From the NCBI RefSeq assembly GCF_025770735.1, contig NZ_JAODPB010000001.1, forward strand, positions 620,001-684,000: a stretch of 64,000 nt of DNA. The letters run 5' to 3'. Under the pieces are notes generated by a model, which saw only the letters and a list, made by a program, of their open reading frames with translations, made no database searches and had not been told where the DNA came from. Both the position numbers and the translations under genes were made by a program. Within the stretch, counting starts at the first letter, position 1; each line of letters opens with the position of its first letter. Positions 1 through 8,457 of this stretch are shown one piece after another. The stretch comes from Shouchella tritolerans. GTDB taxonomy: Bacteria; Bacillota; Bacilli; Bacillales; Bacillaceae_D.

Positions 1-276
1 GATCGTTGATTGAATGTCTTTAAATTTCTTTTCGGTTAATGAGTTATAAATAAGAGGGCTTTCCCTAATTGTTTTTGTGACAAAAATGCCAGAGCCTTGC
101 ACAACTTGTACACTGCCGATGTTTATTAATTTTTTGATTGCTTTTCGGATGGTGTAACGAGAGACTTGATAGTGTGTGGCAAGGGCTCTCTCCGTTGGCA
201 GTTTTTCGCCAGGGGCATATTTATTTTGATAAATTTTGCTTAGCAAGTCATCGGCGACAAATTGTCTTTTCTTCAT
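1..276 (-). CDS. GntR-family transcriptional regulator (3' part cut by window edge)
   Basis: Reading leftward from ATG at 274-276, the first 92 residues form a GntR winged helix. It begins MKKRQFVADDLLSKIYQN, followed by the typical Y-APGEKLPTERALA and VSRYTIRKAIKKL segments and the wing GSVQVVQGSGIFV. A good SD (GAGGGGAGAAAC on the minus strand) lies just upstream. The effector-binding domain lies beyond position 1, so the subfamily (HutC/UTRA or other) cannot be assigned. It is followed by a sugar-acid dehydratase on the same strand and a divergent PTS permease. It is the obvious candidate regulator of this small catabolic locus, but that is inference from position. Confidence 0.9.
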   Translation of the reverse strand, partial: MKKRQFVADDLLSKIYQNKYAPGEKLPTERALATHYQVSRYTIRKAIKKLINIGSVQVVQGSGIFVTKTIRESPLIYNSLTEKKFKDIQSTI

Positions 277-358
277 GTTTCTCCCCTCATAAAAATGCAG
301 AAATCGTTTCATTTAGTATAAAAGCCCTGTTTGCACACTGCAAGCAAGGCTTTTATCG

Positions 359-1558
359 TTATGGCGTATGAATGGCGCCGTTTGGCAGGCGGGCCTGTGT
401 CCACTCATGTTTTCGGTACACAACTGGGTAGTCTTGCGCCAACGTTTCGTCAAATGACACACCAATGCCAACTTCATCAATCGGGTAAATGTAGCCTTGC
501 TTGACTTGGACCGAACCAGGAAACATTTCCTCAATGATGGCTTCCGGTTTTTGAATTTCTTGAATGGCAGCCTGGTGGAGGTGAATGTTCAAGTGTGTGT
601 TGACCGCTACGCCGATGGGCGTCATATCCGACGGGCCATGCCAGGCTATTTTCACGCCGAACTGGCTGCATAACGCACCGAGTTTTAATGCGGGTGTAAT
701 CCCGCCTATTTGTGAAACGTGGCATCGAATGTAATCGATTTGCCGGTTGGCAATTAAGTGCTTCCACTCCATCGGGTTATTAAACAATTCTCCTGTGGCG
801 ATTGGCGTTGTGCACTGAGCACGTAGTTGGGCGAGCCATTCATTTTGGTCAGGGGGCAAAACGTCCTCTAAAAAGTATGGCTTATACGGTTCCAACTCTT
901 TGGCAAGCTGGATCGCTTGGATCGGCGAAAGCCGTTCGTGGACATCGTGAAGAAAATGGAGGCTATAGCCGTATTTTTCACGGAGTGCTTTAAACATCCG
1001 CACAACATCCCTCATGTAAATATCAGGATCGTAATATTCCCCTTCTAGTTGCTCTTCTGGTAAGTGCATGTCTTGGTTTTTGCCGCCATATTTGCCAAGT
1101 TGGCAACGAATATGTTTAAAGCCACGCTTGATTAGTCCATCCACGTTTTCGAACAATTCTTCCAAAGTAAGCCCGTCTGCATGGGCATATGCAGCAATCG
1201 CACTTTTCGATTTTCCGCCAAATAATTGGTAAAGCGGCATGTTTGCAAGCTTTGCCTTCATATCCCACAACGCCATGTCGATGCCGGCAATGGCGTTGTT
1301 CATAATTGGGCCATTGCGCCAGTACGCGTTCACCATCATCATTTGCCATAAATCTTCAATATCGTGGGCGTCACGCCCAATCAAAAGCGGAGTTAAGTAT
1401 TGGTCTACGACCATTTTGACGGGAAGCGGGCGCTGTTGGAACGTGGCGCATCCATAGCCAGTAAGGCCTAGGCTTGTCTCGACTTTTACTACGACAAAAT
1501 TATGGCGATGGGGGTTGGTCACAAATGCTTCGATCGATGTAATGATGTTTGGTTCCAC
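359..1558 (-). CDS. Enolase-superfamily sugar-acid dehydratase, mannonate dehydratase (ManD/RspA) family
   Basis: About 399 residues, the full length of the ManD/RspA group (D-mannonate or related aldonate dehydration to 2-keto-3-deoxy acids, Mg2+-dependent, cytoplasmic). Visible are the N-terminal capping domain, [18 protein letters not shown], the long insertion [21 protein letters not shown] typical of this group, [25 protein letters not shown] and the C-terminal [13 protein letters not shown] block. I chose GTG at 1556-1558 because an AAGGAG sits 8 nt upstream. The in-frame GTG three codons earlier overlaps that same SD. Many family members have low activity and unclear substrates, so the exact sugar acid is not assigned. 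The neighbouring GntR and PTS genes suggest a glycoside or uronate route. Confidence 0.82.
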   Translation of the reverse strand: MEPNIITSIEAFVTNPHRHNFVVVKVETSLGLTGYGCATFQQRPLPVKMVVDQYLTPLLIGRDAHDIEDLWQMMMVNAYWRNGPIMNNAIAGIDMALWDMKAKLANMPLYQLFGGKSKSAIAAYAHADGLTLEELFENVDGLIKRGFKHIRCQLGKYGGKNQDMHLPEEQLEGEYYDPDIYMRDVVRMFKALREKYGYSLHFLHDVHERLSPIQAIQLAKELEPYKPYFLEDVLPPDQNEWLAQLRAQCTTPIATGELFNNPMEWKHLIANRQIDYIRCHVSQIGGITPALKLGALCSQFGVKIAWHGPSDMTPIGVAVNTHLNIHLHQAAIQEIQKPEAIIEEMFPGSVQVKQGYIYPIDEVGIGVSFDETLAQDYPVVYRKHEWTQARLPNGAIHTP

Positions 1559-1768
1559 GGGATGCACTCCTTCTCATTGATTCCTTTTTATAGAACGGCA
1601 TGAGGCCATAGTTTCTACCTGTTTTCCTGTTGATTAAAGCATATGGAAATCAAGGGGTCAATTTGGTTAGAAATGCATTGGGGAAAACGAGTATTTCCCA
1701 TACCAATTTTGGGTGAATGTTTGTGTAAGTACTGATAAATAAGGATTTTTCATTTCTATTGGTATTTT

Positions 1769-1805
1769 TTGAAACGTTTTCAGTTTGGGGCTCTTATGCT
1801 ACGAT
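1769..1805 (+). promoter_or_regulatory. Candidate promoter with cre/LacI-like dyad upstream of the PTS gene
   Basis: TGAAACGTTTTCA at 1770-1782 is a near-palindrome with core AAACGTTT. It resembles a cre or LacI-family operator but is one base short of the usual cre spacing. It overlaps a possible -35 (TTTTCA, 1777-1782), with TACGAT at 1800-1805 after 17 nt. Carbon catabolite control of a PTS permease would be expected, but assignment to CcpA rather than another regulator is a guess. Confidence 0.4.
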
Positions 1806-1853
1806 ATGCCTGTCGATGATCATCAAATTCGAAAGTGAAGGAAGGCTGCTTTT

Positions 1854-3212
1854 ATGAAAGACAACGAACTTATCCCTCTTATCATTGAATACGTAGGCGG
1901 TAAAAACAACATTAAACAAGTATGGCATTGTATGACCAGACTTCGGTTTGATTTGCATGATTTCTCAAAAATAGAACGTGATCAAATAAAAGAATTACAG
2001 GGCATATTAGGAGATCAGCTGACCAATGACCAATACCAAATCGTCATTGGCACGCATGTGCAAAAAGTCCATGCAGCCTTGACAGAAGAGCTAGGGCTTG
2101 ATGCAGGGGCCAAAAGCGGTTCAGAGCCTGCGAAGAAAAAGGGCTTTTTTGGGGCGATGTTAGACGTTGTTTCTGGTGTGTTTGGCCCGATCGTGCCTGC
2201 GATTGCAGGAGCGGGGATGATCAAAGGAATTTTGGCGGGGCTCATTGCATTGGATGTGCTATCGGATGAGAGTGATGCCGTCATTATTCTTGATCTCGTG
2301 GCGAGCTCCGTATTTTATTTCTTGCCTTTCTTCTTGGCAGCTTCGGCAGCAAAGATATTTAAAACGAATCCGTATTTAGCCTTGGCGGTCGCAGGTGGAT
2401 TTATGTATCCATCGCTATTGGATGCAGCGAAACTAGGTGAAGTGACCCAATTTAGTTTTATTGGACTGCCTGTGCCTGTCATAAATTATAGTGCAACGGT
2501 CATTCCGATTATCCTGTCTGTTTGGGCGTTAAGCTATATTAACAAATATGTCGATAAATATATGCCAAATGTGCTTCGGACGGTATTTACACCGACGTTA
2601 ACGCTGTTTATTGCGATTCCATTTGCGCTAATTGCCACAGGTCCGCTAGGTGCGTATGTTGGCAGTTTGCTTGCTTCGTTTATTGAACTGTTGTTTAATC
2701 TTTCGCCTATTTTAGCGGGCGTAGTAGTTGGCGGCATTCGTCCAATTGCGATTGTGTTTGGCATGCACCATGCGATGACACCCATTGCCTTGCAGAATTT
2801 CGCTGATAACGGGTTTGATATGATGATGCCGATGTTCTTAATGACAAACATGGCGATTGCAGGGGCAACGTTTGCGGTCTTTTTCAAATCAAAAAGCAAA
2901 AAGGAAAAATCGGTGATTTTGTCGGCTGGAGTATCTGCTGTGCTCGGCATCACGGAACCTGCTTTGTTTGGGGTGTTAATTAAATACAAAAAAGCGTTTA
3001 TTGCTTGTACGATTGCCAGCATGGCTGGGGCGACATTCTTTGCGCTTCTTGGTGTCCGTATTTACGGGTACATTCTTTCAAGTATTGTTAGTCTTGTCGC
3101 TTATGTCGGGCCGTACTTCTGGTTTGCGATTCTTGGCATTGTCTTATCAGTTGGAATAGGGTTTGCAGTGACCTATTTCACACTAAAAAGCAAAGAAGTG
3201 AACAGCCATTAA
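1854..3212 (+). CDS. PTS sugar transporter subunit EIIBC, glucose/beta-glucoside superfamily
   Basis: 452-residue membrane permease that imports and phosphorylates a sugar. Residues 1-90 form the EIIB domain with the phosphocysteine in WHCMTRLRF (Cys26) and the DQYQIVIG motif. After a short linker the EIIC domain has about ten hydrophobic segments, including the signatures GMHHAMTPIALQNF and GITEPALFGV. There is no EIIA domain at the C-terminus (it stops soon after the last membrane segment), so phosphate must come from an EIIA encoded elsewhere. The SD AAGGAAGG lies 8 nt before ATG. The best family match is beta-glucoside or trehalose/sucrose-like EIIBC; the substrate cannot be read from sequence. 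The gene is divergent from the mannonate dehydratase-like gene. Confidence 0.88.
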   Translation: MKDNELIPLIIEYVGGKNNIKQVWHCMTRLRFDLHDFSKIERDQIKELQGILGDQLTNDQYQIVIGTHVQKVHAALTEELGLDAGAKSGSEPAKKKGFFGAMLDVVSGVFGPIVPAIAGAGMIKGILAGLIALDVLSDESDAVIILDLVASSVFYFLPFFLAASAAKIFKTNPYLALAVAGGFMYPSLLDAAKLGEVTQFSFIGLPVPVINYSATVIPIILSVWALSYINKYVDKYMPNVLRTVFTPTLTLFIAIPFALIATGPLGAYVGSLLASFIELLFNLSPILAGVVVGGIRPIAIVFGMHHAMTPIALQNFADNGFDMMMPMFLMTNMAIAGATFAVFFKSKSKKEKSVILSAGVSAVLGITEPALFGVLIKYKKAFIACTIASMAGATFFALLGVRIYGYILSSIVSLVAYVGPYFWFAILGIVLSVGIGFAVTYFTLKSKEVNSH

Positions 3213-3439
3213 TGTGAAAAAATGAGCAAATTCGCGAGAGTAGAGGAACGAAGCCATCGCCGTTGTCCAACTAAGATGGGAACACAAGAAGCGATTCAAC
3301 ACGTCTCTTCCCATAGATTTATCGTAGCAAAAGAAGGAGGTTGGCCCCTGGAAAAAGAAGATAGGTGAAACGAATGGAGCATAGCATGTAGCAAATGAAT
3401 GTTAGACGCTAAAAAAACCATTCAAGGAGCGATAGAGGG

Positions 3440-3937
3440 ATGGCTAAAAAGATGGGAATGGTTTTTCTCTTTGTATGGCTGAGCGCTGCTTTAGCTGGGT
3501 GCGGAATGTTTGCAGCGGGAGGACAAGAAATAGAAGAAAAACCGAAACTTGAAGCCGGTGTTAACGAGCCTCCTATTCCAACGATGACAATCGGCAACAA
3601 ACCATTTCAACCAGCGCTTGGCGCTTATTCTTGGGAATTTGAAAATAGCGATGGCACCATGACGAGGGCTGAAGTTGACATGGCTCCTCCTCATGAGCAG
3701 GCAAAGCATATGGATTCGATTGCTGTGGCTGGGGAAGACGATCTTGAAATTGATTTTGGTTCAGTCAATCCGCCAAAGCCGATGGATTATTATATTTGGG
3801 AAGACGGAAAACGACGTTTTGTCGACGGTGACATTCTGTTAACTGATTATAAAGGGATGGATTCAGTTATTGTTGAGTTGTATGGCGAATGGCACGAGGG
3901 GCATGCTAGCTACGTGTTTGTATTAGAAGTACAGTGA
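3440..3937 (+). CDS. Small secreted lipoprotein of unknown function
   Basis: 165 residues. A short signal peptide ends in lipobox LAGC with the lipidated cysteine at position 21, so it should be anchored on the outer face of the membrane. The rest is acidic and Pro/Gly-rich at first, then beta-rich (GAYSWEFENSDGTM; YYIWEDGKRRFVDGD), with no enzyme motif that I recognise. The SD AAGGAG lies about 10 nt before ATG. The 227-nt gap after the PTS gene shows no terminator and no gene. It may be transcribed alone, ending at the hairpin at 4043-4084. Confidence 0.75.
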   Translation: MAKKMGMVFLFVWLSAALAGCGMFAAGGQEIEEKPKLEAGVNEPPIPTMTIGNKPFQPALGAYSWEFENSDGTMTRAEVDMAPPHEQAKHMDSIAVAGEDDLEIDFGSVNPPKPMDYYIWEDGKRRFVDGDILLTDYKGMDSVIVELYGEWHEGHASYVFVLEVQ

Positions 3938-4042
3938 TGTCGTATGCTGCATAAAATGAAACGAACCGGCTAGGAAATTAACTCATAGGCTTGTCAGCTT
4001 GTCGCCCCGTGCAGCCAGGCGAAGCTACTGGAAAACAGAAGC

Positions 4043-4084
4043 GGCCATAGCATAAGAACGATTCTTGTGCTACGGCCATTTTTT
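4043..4084 (+). terminator. Intrinsic terminator between convergent genes
   Basis: A 16-nt arm at 4043-4058 (GGCCATAGCATAAGAA) pairs with 4062-4077 with few mismatches, followed by six T's at 4079-4084. The T-run is on the plus strand, so it ends the lipoprotein transcript. The stem can also slow transcripts of the convergent kinase gene. Confidence 0.85.
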
Positions 4085-4085
4085 G

Positions 4086-7049
4086 TTACCGAAGGGGCGC
4101 TGTAAAGGAAACGGTCGTGCCTTTGCCAATTTCGCTAGAGACGGAAAGGCCGTTTCCTAGTTGTTTTTGGAGCCGTAAGTTTGTATTGGCAAGGCCAATG
4201 CTTTTTTTCGTTGTTTTGGTTTGTGTGAAGAGTGTATTCAGTGTGTCTTGGTCCATGCCGACTCCGTCGTCTTTAATGGCGATGTGCGCTTTTTCGTCTT
4301 TTTTGTACACATGCACTTCTAATGTTCCACCTGCTTCTTGCTTTAAAATGCCATGAAGGATGGCATTTTCGGCAAGGGGCTGGATGGAAAGGGGCGGCAC
4401 CAGGCAATCAACATGCTCGTCAATCGCCCATTTGACTTGCAGGCGCTCGCCAAATCGTTCTTGTTCGATGTAAAGATAGGAGCGGAGCAAGTCGAGTTCT
4501 TCACTTAGCGGGATGACAGGAGACAGGTTTTTTTCGTTAAAGCTGGCGCGCAAATAGCGGCCAAATTCAGCGATTAAATCGAGCATCCTATCTGTGTCAA
4601 CAGTGCTAAGGGAGGCGATCGTGTTTAGCGTATTAAATAAAAAATGTGGTTCAATTTGCGCTTGCAGCCAAGCTGCTTCGAGGCGCAACTGCTCTTCAAT
4701 CGCTTGCTTTAAGGCAAGCATGGCCTCAATCCGTGTTTGTAGTTCAAGCAAATCGACTGGTTTGCCAATATAATCGTTTGCCCCTGCACGAAAGCCTGCA
4801 TAAACGTCTTCTGGTTGTGTCCGGGCTGTAACAAGCAAAATCGGCAACTCGGAAACGGAATAGGTTTGGCGGATGTGCTTGACGAGCTCAAGGCCTGACA
4901 TTTCCGGCATCATCACATCAGCGATCACTAAATCCCAGTGCTCTTCTGCTACTTTTCGCAGCGTTGCTTTAGGAGACGTTTCTGTCACCAACTGATATGG
5001 CTTTGTCGACAAGGCATGGCGCAACACTTTTAAGTTGACGGGATCGTCGTCAACGGCCAGTATCCGAAATGGTGCTTCCCTTTGAGTCTGTTGTGGCGCT
5101 TGGGCGGCGGCAGCATCGCTTGGTTGTTCAGTTGCTAGCACGGTGGCGACTGCTGGTTGGTTTGTGCTGTTTGCCAGCGGCAATGTAAAGGAAAAGCTTG
5201 TGCCTTGGCCAGGTGACGAGACGACGTTGATTTGACCGCCATGCATTTCGACTAGCTCTTTGCAAATCGCCAGTCCAAGCCCTAACCCTTCGTTGTCAGC
5301 GTTTGCCCCTTGTTCGTATGGTTCAAAAATGCGTGCCTTTGTGCTATTGTCCATCCCTTTTCCTGTGTCGGTCACGCGGATCGTTGCTAGCTTCCCTGAG
5401 TGTGAAGCGGCAATCGTGATCGTGCCTTCGTTCGTGAACTTGCCGGCATTGTGAAGCAAGTTAAACAAAATTTGGCTTACGCGATTGGCGTCGGCAAACA
5501 CAAGCGGGAAATCTTTCGGGATAGCGACAACGAAACGGGTTTTTTCATTATCGATTAAAAAGTTCAATGTATCCACAGTCCGGCGAATAATTGGCTCAAG
5601 TTGGGTTGCTTCTTGTTGCAATGTCAACTTTCGCTCTTTAAATACAGCTAGGTCGATTAAATCATTGAGCAAGTAAGACATGCGACGGCCAATTGAAACG
5701 AGCAACTCTAAACTCTGTTGGCTTTTTTGGTCAAGAACTTGTTTGTTTTCTGCTGCGACGGTTTGGGCGATGTTCATCATCCCATGTAGTGGGTTGCGCA
5801 TTTCATGGGAAGTGGAGGCAAGAAATTGGTCTTTCTGTTTATGTTCTTGTTGCAGCTTCTCCAACAATTTTACGTTTTCGTCTTCAGACTGGAAAAAGCG
5901 CAAAAACCAGAAGCTTGAAAAACATAGAAACGCAACTGTTAAATCAACAGGATAAAACATTAGTGTTGGCGTAGCAATACGATCGGCGTACCCGTATAGG
6001 ATGGTCCATTGGACATTGGAGGCAACAGCCAGCGCCGCCAAGTAGAGGAGCAATGCCCCTTTTACTCGGGCGAGCATCACTTTCAACATGATCACAGCAA
6101 TCATGGTAAATGTAACCCCAAGAGCAATCGACAACAAAAAGCTTGTTTTATAAAAATAAGAGAGCGGCGCAAACAAAAGATAAGCAAAATACATGCCAAA
6201 CAGTGTGGTAGCCACAATGGCTGTCCGTTTGTAAGAAGGAGCAAATGTGCGCAAGACGAACAACAAAAACGAGAACGAGAGTCCGGCGTACAAAAAGTAC
6301 GTCAACCGCTTATCCCATTCACTGTTTAACGCAATAAAGTAACCGAGCACTTTGTTGTCTGATAACAAGACGGCCGCCGCCGCAAAGAAAGCGGCCGACG
6401 CAAAGAAGAGAATCCCCTTTTTTGAAGGTTTGATGATCTTTAAAATACAAGCATATACGCCATGAATGAGCATGATGGCGGCTACCGTCATTTGCAAAAG
6501 CGACTCAATTGCATTTTTCCCAACGATGTTTTTACTTGGGCCAAAATAAAGCGACCGTGGAGTCGGAAACTTAGAATAAAGCGCCACCTCCTCCATTTGA
6601 AGCGTCAGGCGGATGAGCCCGTTCTCGTCCGGTTGAAGGGAGGAAAGGACCACCGGTGACATATCCCGGTTTTCCGCCGAAGTTTGATACAAGCGTTGCC
6701 CATTTGCTGACACTGAAAAAATCCCGTGTGGCAAATGGATGTAGAGCCCATAAAAGCTCTCAGTGTCCTGCACATGCAAATCGAGCTGGTACGTGCCCTC
6801 TGTTTCCCGTTTGGATGGTGCTAGAAGTGTTTTAATCGTCTTTTCTTCTTCGTTTAATGGTGTAAACTGCCATTCCCCTTCCAGTGACACATAACCAGGT
6901 TGGGAAAAAACAAAGTCGTTTAAGTCGAGAACACCGTTTTTAGCTGTTGGTTGATCTGGCAAACCTGTCATCGCGTTCCAAGCTAAACGAATAATAAGCA
7001 GAGTAAGTAAAAACACACATACAATAAGAAGCTGTTTTTTAGTGGACAT
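4086..7049 (-). CDS. Hybrid sensor kinase with two kinase modules (7TM-DISM, HisKA, REC, LytS-type)
   Basis: 987 residues from the ATG at 7047-7049 (SD AAGGAG, 6 nt spacing; an earlier in-frame ATG lacks one). Order: N-terminal TM; extracytoplasmic beta-rich sensor (about 35-180, LEGEWQF type); seven hydrophobic segments (about 190-385) as in 7TMR-DISM receptors; HisKA with FLASTSHEMRNPLHG; HATPase with GLGLAICKELV; a receiver domain (ILAVDDDPVN, DVMMPEMSG); then a second, different kinase of LytS/YehU type with QIEPHFLFNTLN and a second HATPase (DDGVGMD). It should sense an extracellular ligand and signal through the response regulator encoded just upstream in the same operon. Having both a HisKA and a LytS-type transmitter around one receiver is unusual. 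Confidence 0.88.
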   Translation of the reverse strand: MSTKKQLLIVCVFLLTLLIIRLAWNAMTGLPDQPTAKNGVLDLNDFVFSQPGYVSLEGEWQFTPLNEEEKTIKTLLAPSKRETEGTYQLDLHVQDTESFYGLYIHLPHGIFSVSANGQRLYQTSAENRDMSPVVLSSLQPDENGLIRLTLQMEEVALYSKFPTPRSLYFGPSKNIVGKNAIESLLQMTVAAIMLIHGVYACILKIIKPSKKGILFFASAAFFAAAAVLLSDNKVLGYFIALNSEWDKRLTYFLYAGLSFSFLLFVLRTFAPSYKRTAIVATTLFGMYFAYLLFAPLSYFYKTSFLLSIALGVTFTMIAVIMLKVMLARVKGALLLYLAALAVASNVQWTILYGYADRIATPTLMFYPVDLTVAFLCFSSFWFLRFFQSEDENVKLLEKLQQEHKQKDQFLASTSHEMRNPLHGMMNIAQTVAAENKQVLDQKSQQSLELLVSIGRRMSYLLNDLIDLAVFKERKLTLQQEATQLEPIIRRTVDTLNFLIDNEKTRFVVAIPKDFPLVFADANRVSQILFNLLHNAGKFTNEGTITIAASHSGKLATIRVTDTGKGMDNSTKARIFEPYEQGANADNEGLGLGLAICKELVEMHGGQINVVSSPGQGTSFSFTLPLANSTNQPAVATVLATEQPSDAAAAQAPQQTQREAPFRILAVDDDPVNLKVLRHALSTKPYQLVTETSPKATLRKVAEEHWDLVIADVMMPEMSGLELVKHIRQTYSVSELPILLVTARTQPEDVYAGFRAGANDYIGKPVDLLELQTRIEAMLALKQAIEEQLRLEAAWLQAQIEPHFLFNTLNTIASLSTVDTDRMLDLIAEFGRYLRASFNEKNLSPVIPLSEELDLLRSYLYIEQERFGERLQVKWAIDEHVDCLVPPLSIQPLAENAILHGILKQEAGGTLEVHVYKKDEKAHIAIKDDGVGMDQDTLNTLFTQTKTTKKSIGLANTNLRLQKQLGNGLSVSSEIGKGTTVSFTAPLR

Positions 7050-7136
7050 AGGCGACTCCTTCAAAATCCAAGCAACTTTCACTTTCTGAAGAAAGAAAGT
7101 AGGTGCGCCTGTTCATTTGCGATGGTGTAGGGATGA

Positions 7137-8255
7137 TTATTCATTCAATTGTTTTCTGCATTCGTCACGTAGTTTGATAAGTTCAGGGGAGGGGTCAATG
7201 GCAAATTCTTCATCAAGCATGTGGACCAGTTTGTTATATTGCCTTTCGAAATAAAAAGGCTCGTTTAACGCTGCGTAAATTTTCATGAGCATACAATAGC
7301 TTTCCTCCAGAAATGGGTACATTTCTTGGATTTTTTGGCCTAGCCTAGCAGCCTGCTCGTATTGGCCTCGCTCGAAAAGGTAGTTCGCCACGGCAGTCGC
7401 TGTTTCGCGCCACAGGTTTTTTAAATGTTCACGTTTGTTCTCGGCCCAAAGATAATCTTCTTCGCGTAAATAATCACCTCGGTATTCATCCAGTAATGTA
7501 AGGTAAGCAGAAAGTGTACTGTCCGAAAGCGCTGGAAGTTGGCTCCATTTCTTTTCCCATTCCAAATAATCGATGTGGATGTCGCCTACTTCTAATGTGT
7601 AGCTCTGTTCAAAGTTGTCAATTCGAATGGAAGGAAATACGCTAGTAAGCGTTTTTCGGATCAAATAGACAGAAGAATATAGTTGCGCATAGGCTTTTTT
7701 GTAATCGCTGTCTGGCCAAAAAGTCTCGATAATCACGTCTTTGCGGACATGGTGTCCAAGATGGTGTAGTAAAAATAAAAACAACCCTTTCGCTTTGGAG
7801 GTTCGCCAATGAATATGAATCGGTTTTTCTCCAGAAAAGAATTGTAACGAAGGGAGGCAACATATCGTTGTTTTTTCAGCAGGGACACTTTCCTGCTGTT
7901 TTTTTGTTTGCAGGCGTTCCAGTGTCTTTTTTAATCTATTCTTGCTGATTGGTTTCATGATGTAATCGACAGCATTTAATTCAAATGCTTTGACTGCATA
8001 TTCTTGATAGGCTGTGACAAACACAATCTGAATATCAGGGTGTTTGCTTAAAATTGTTTCGGCAAGTTCCATGCCGTTTACATTGGCAATTTCAATATCT
8101 AAAAACAACAAGTCAGGCGGTGTACTCAGCACCCATTCGAGCGCTGTAGAAGCAGAAGTAAATGATCCAGCGATTTCAACCTCTCCAACCCCAAGCAACT
8201 GGTTTTCCAAGAAAGTCAGTGCATGAGGTTCATCATCCACGAGCACAGCTTTCAT
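7137..8255 (-). CDS. Response regulator with receiver, winged-helix and BTAD (SARP-like) domains
   Basis: 372 residues. Receiver domain 1-120 (VLVDDEP, acceptor Asp53 in FLDIEIANVNG, Lys in IMKPI), then an OmpR/SARP-like DNA-binding winged helix (about 145-215), then the helical BTAD domain to the C-terminus (SAYLTLLDEYRGDYLREEDY...ENKREHLKNLW). The ATG at 8253-8255 has AAGGGGG upstream; an ORF start 11 codons earlier has no SD. First gene of the leftward operon with the double kinase, and divergent from the giant adhesin across a 202-nt intergenic region. TATAAT at 8287-8292 (minus strand) is a good -10 for it, but the -35 is weak, as expected of an activated promoter. Target genes are unknown; the divergent adhesin is a candidate by position only. 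Confidence 0.87.
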   Translation of the reverse strand: MKAVLVDDEPHALTFLENQLLGVGEVEIAGSFTSASTALEWVLSTPPDLLFLDIEIANVNGMELAETILSKHPDIQIVFVTAYQEYAVKAFELNAVDYIMKPISKNRLKKTLERLQTKKQQESVPAEKTTICCLPSLQFFSGEKPIHIHWRTSKAKGLFLFLLHHLGHHVRKDVIIETFWPDSDYKKAYAQLYSSVYLIRKTLTSVFPSIRIDNFEQSYTLEVGDIHIDYLEWEKKWSQLPALSDSTLSAYLTLLDEYRGDYLREEDYLWAENKREHLKNLWRETATAVANYLFERGQYEQAARLGQKIQEMYPFLEESYCMLMKIYAALNEPFYFERQYNKLVHMLDEEFAIDPSPELIKLRDECRKQLNE

Positions 8256-8457
8256 ACGGAGAACCCCCTTTTCAATGTTTTTCTTCATTATAGCAACTTC
8301 TTCCCAGATAACCTACTGAAATTTGAAAAAACTAGTAATAAATTCGGTGTAGAGGACTATATAGTTTTTGTGGAGATGGGTTTGATACATTTCGTTAGGC
8401 TGATCAATGCCTAAAAAGGTGTTTTTTGGTGAAAATGCAAAAAGGGAGGGGACAAGA

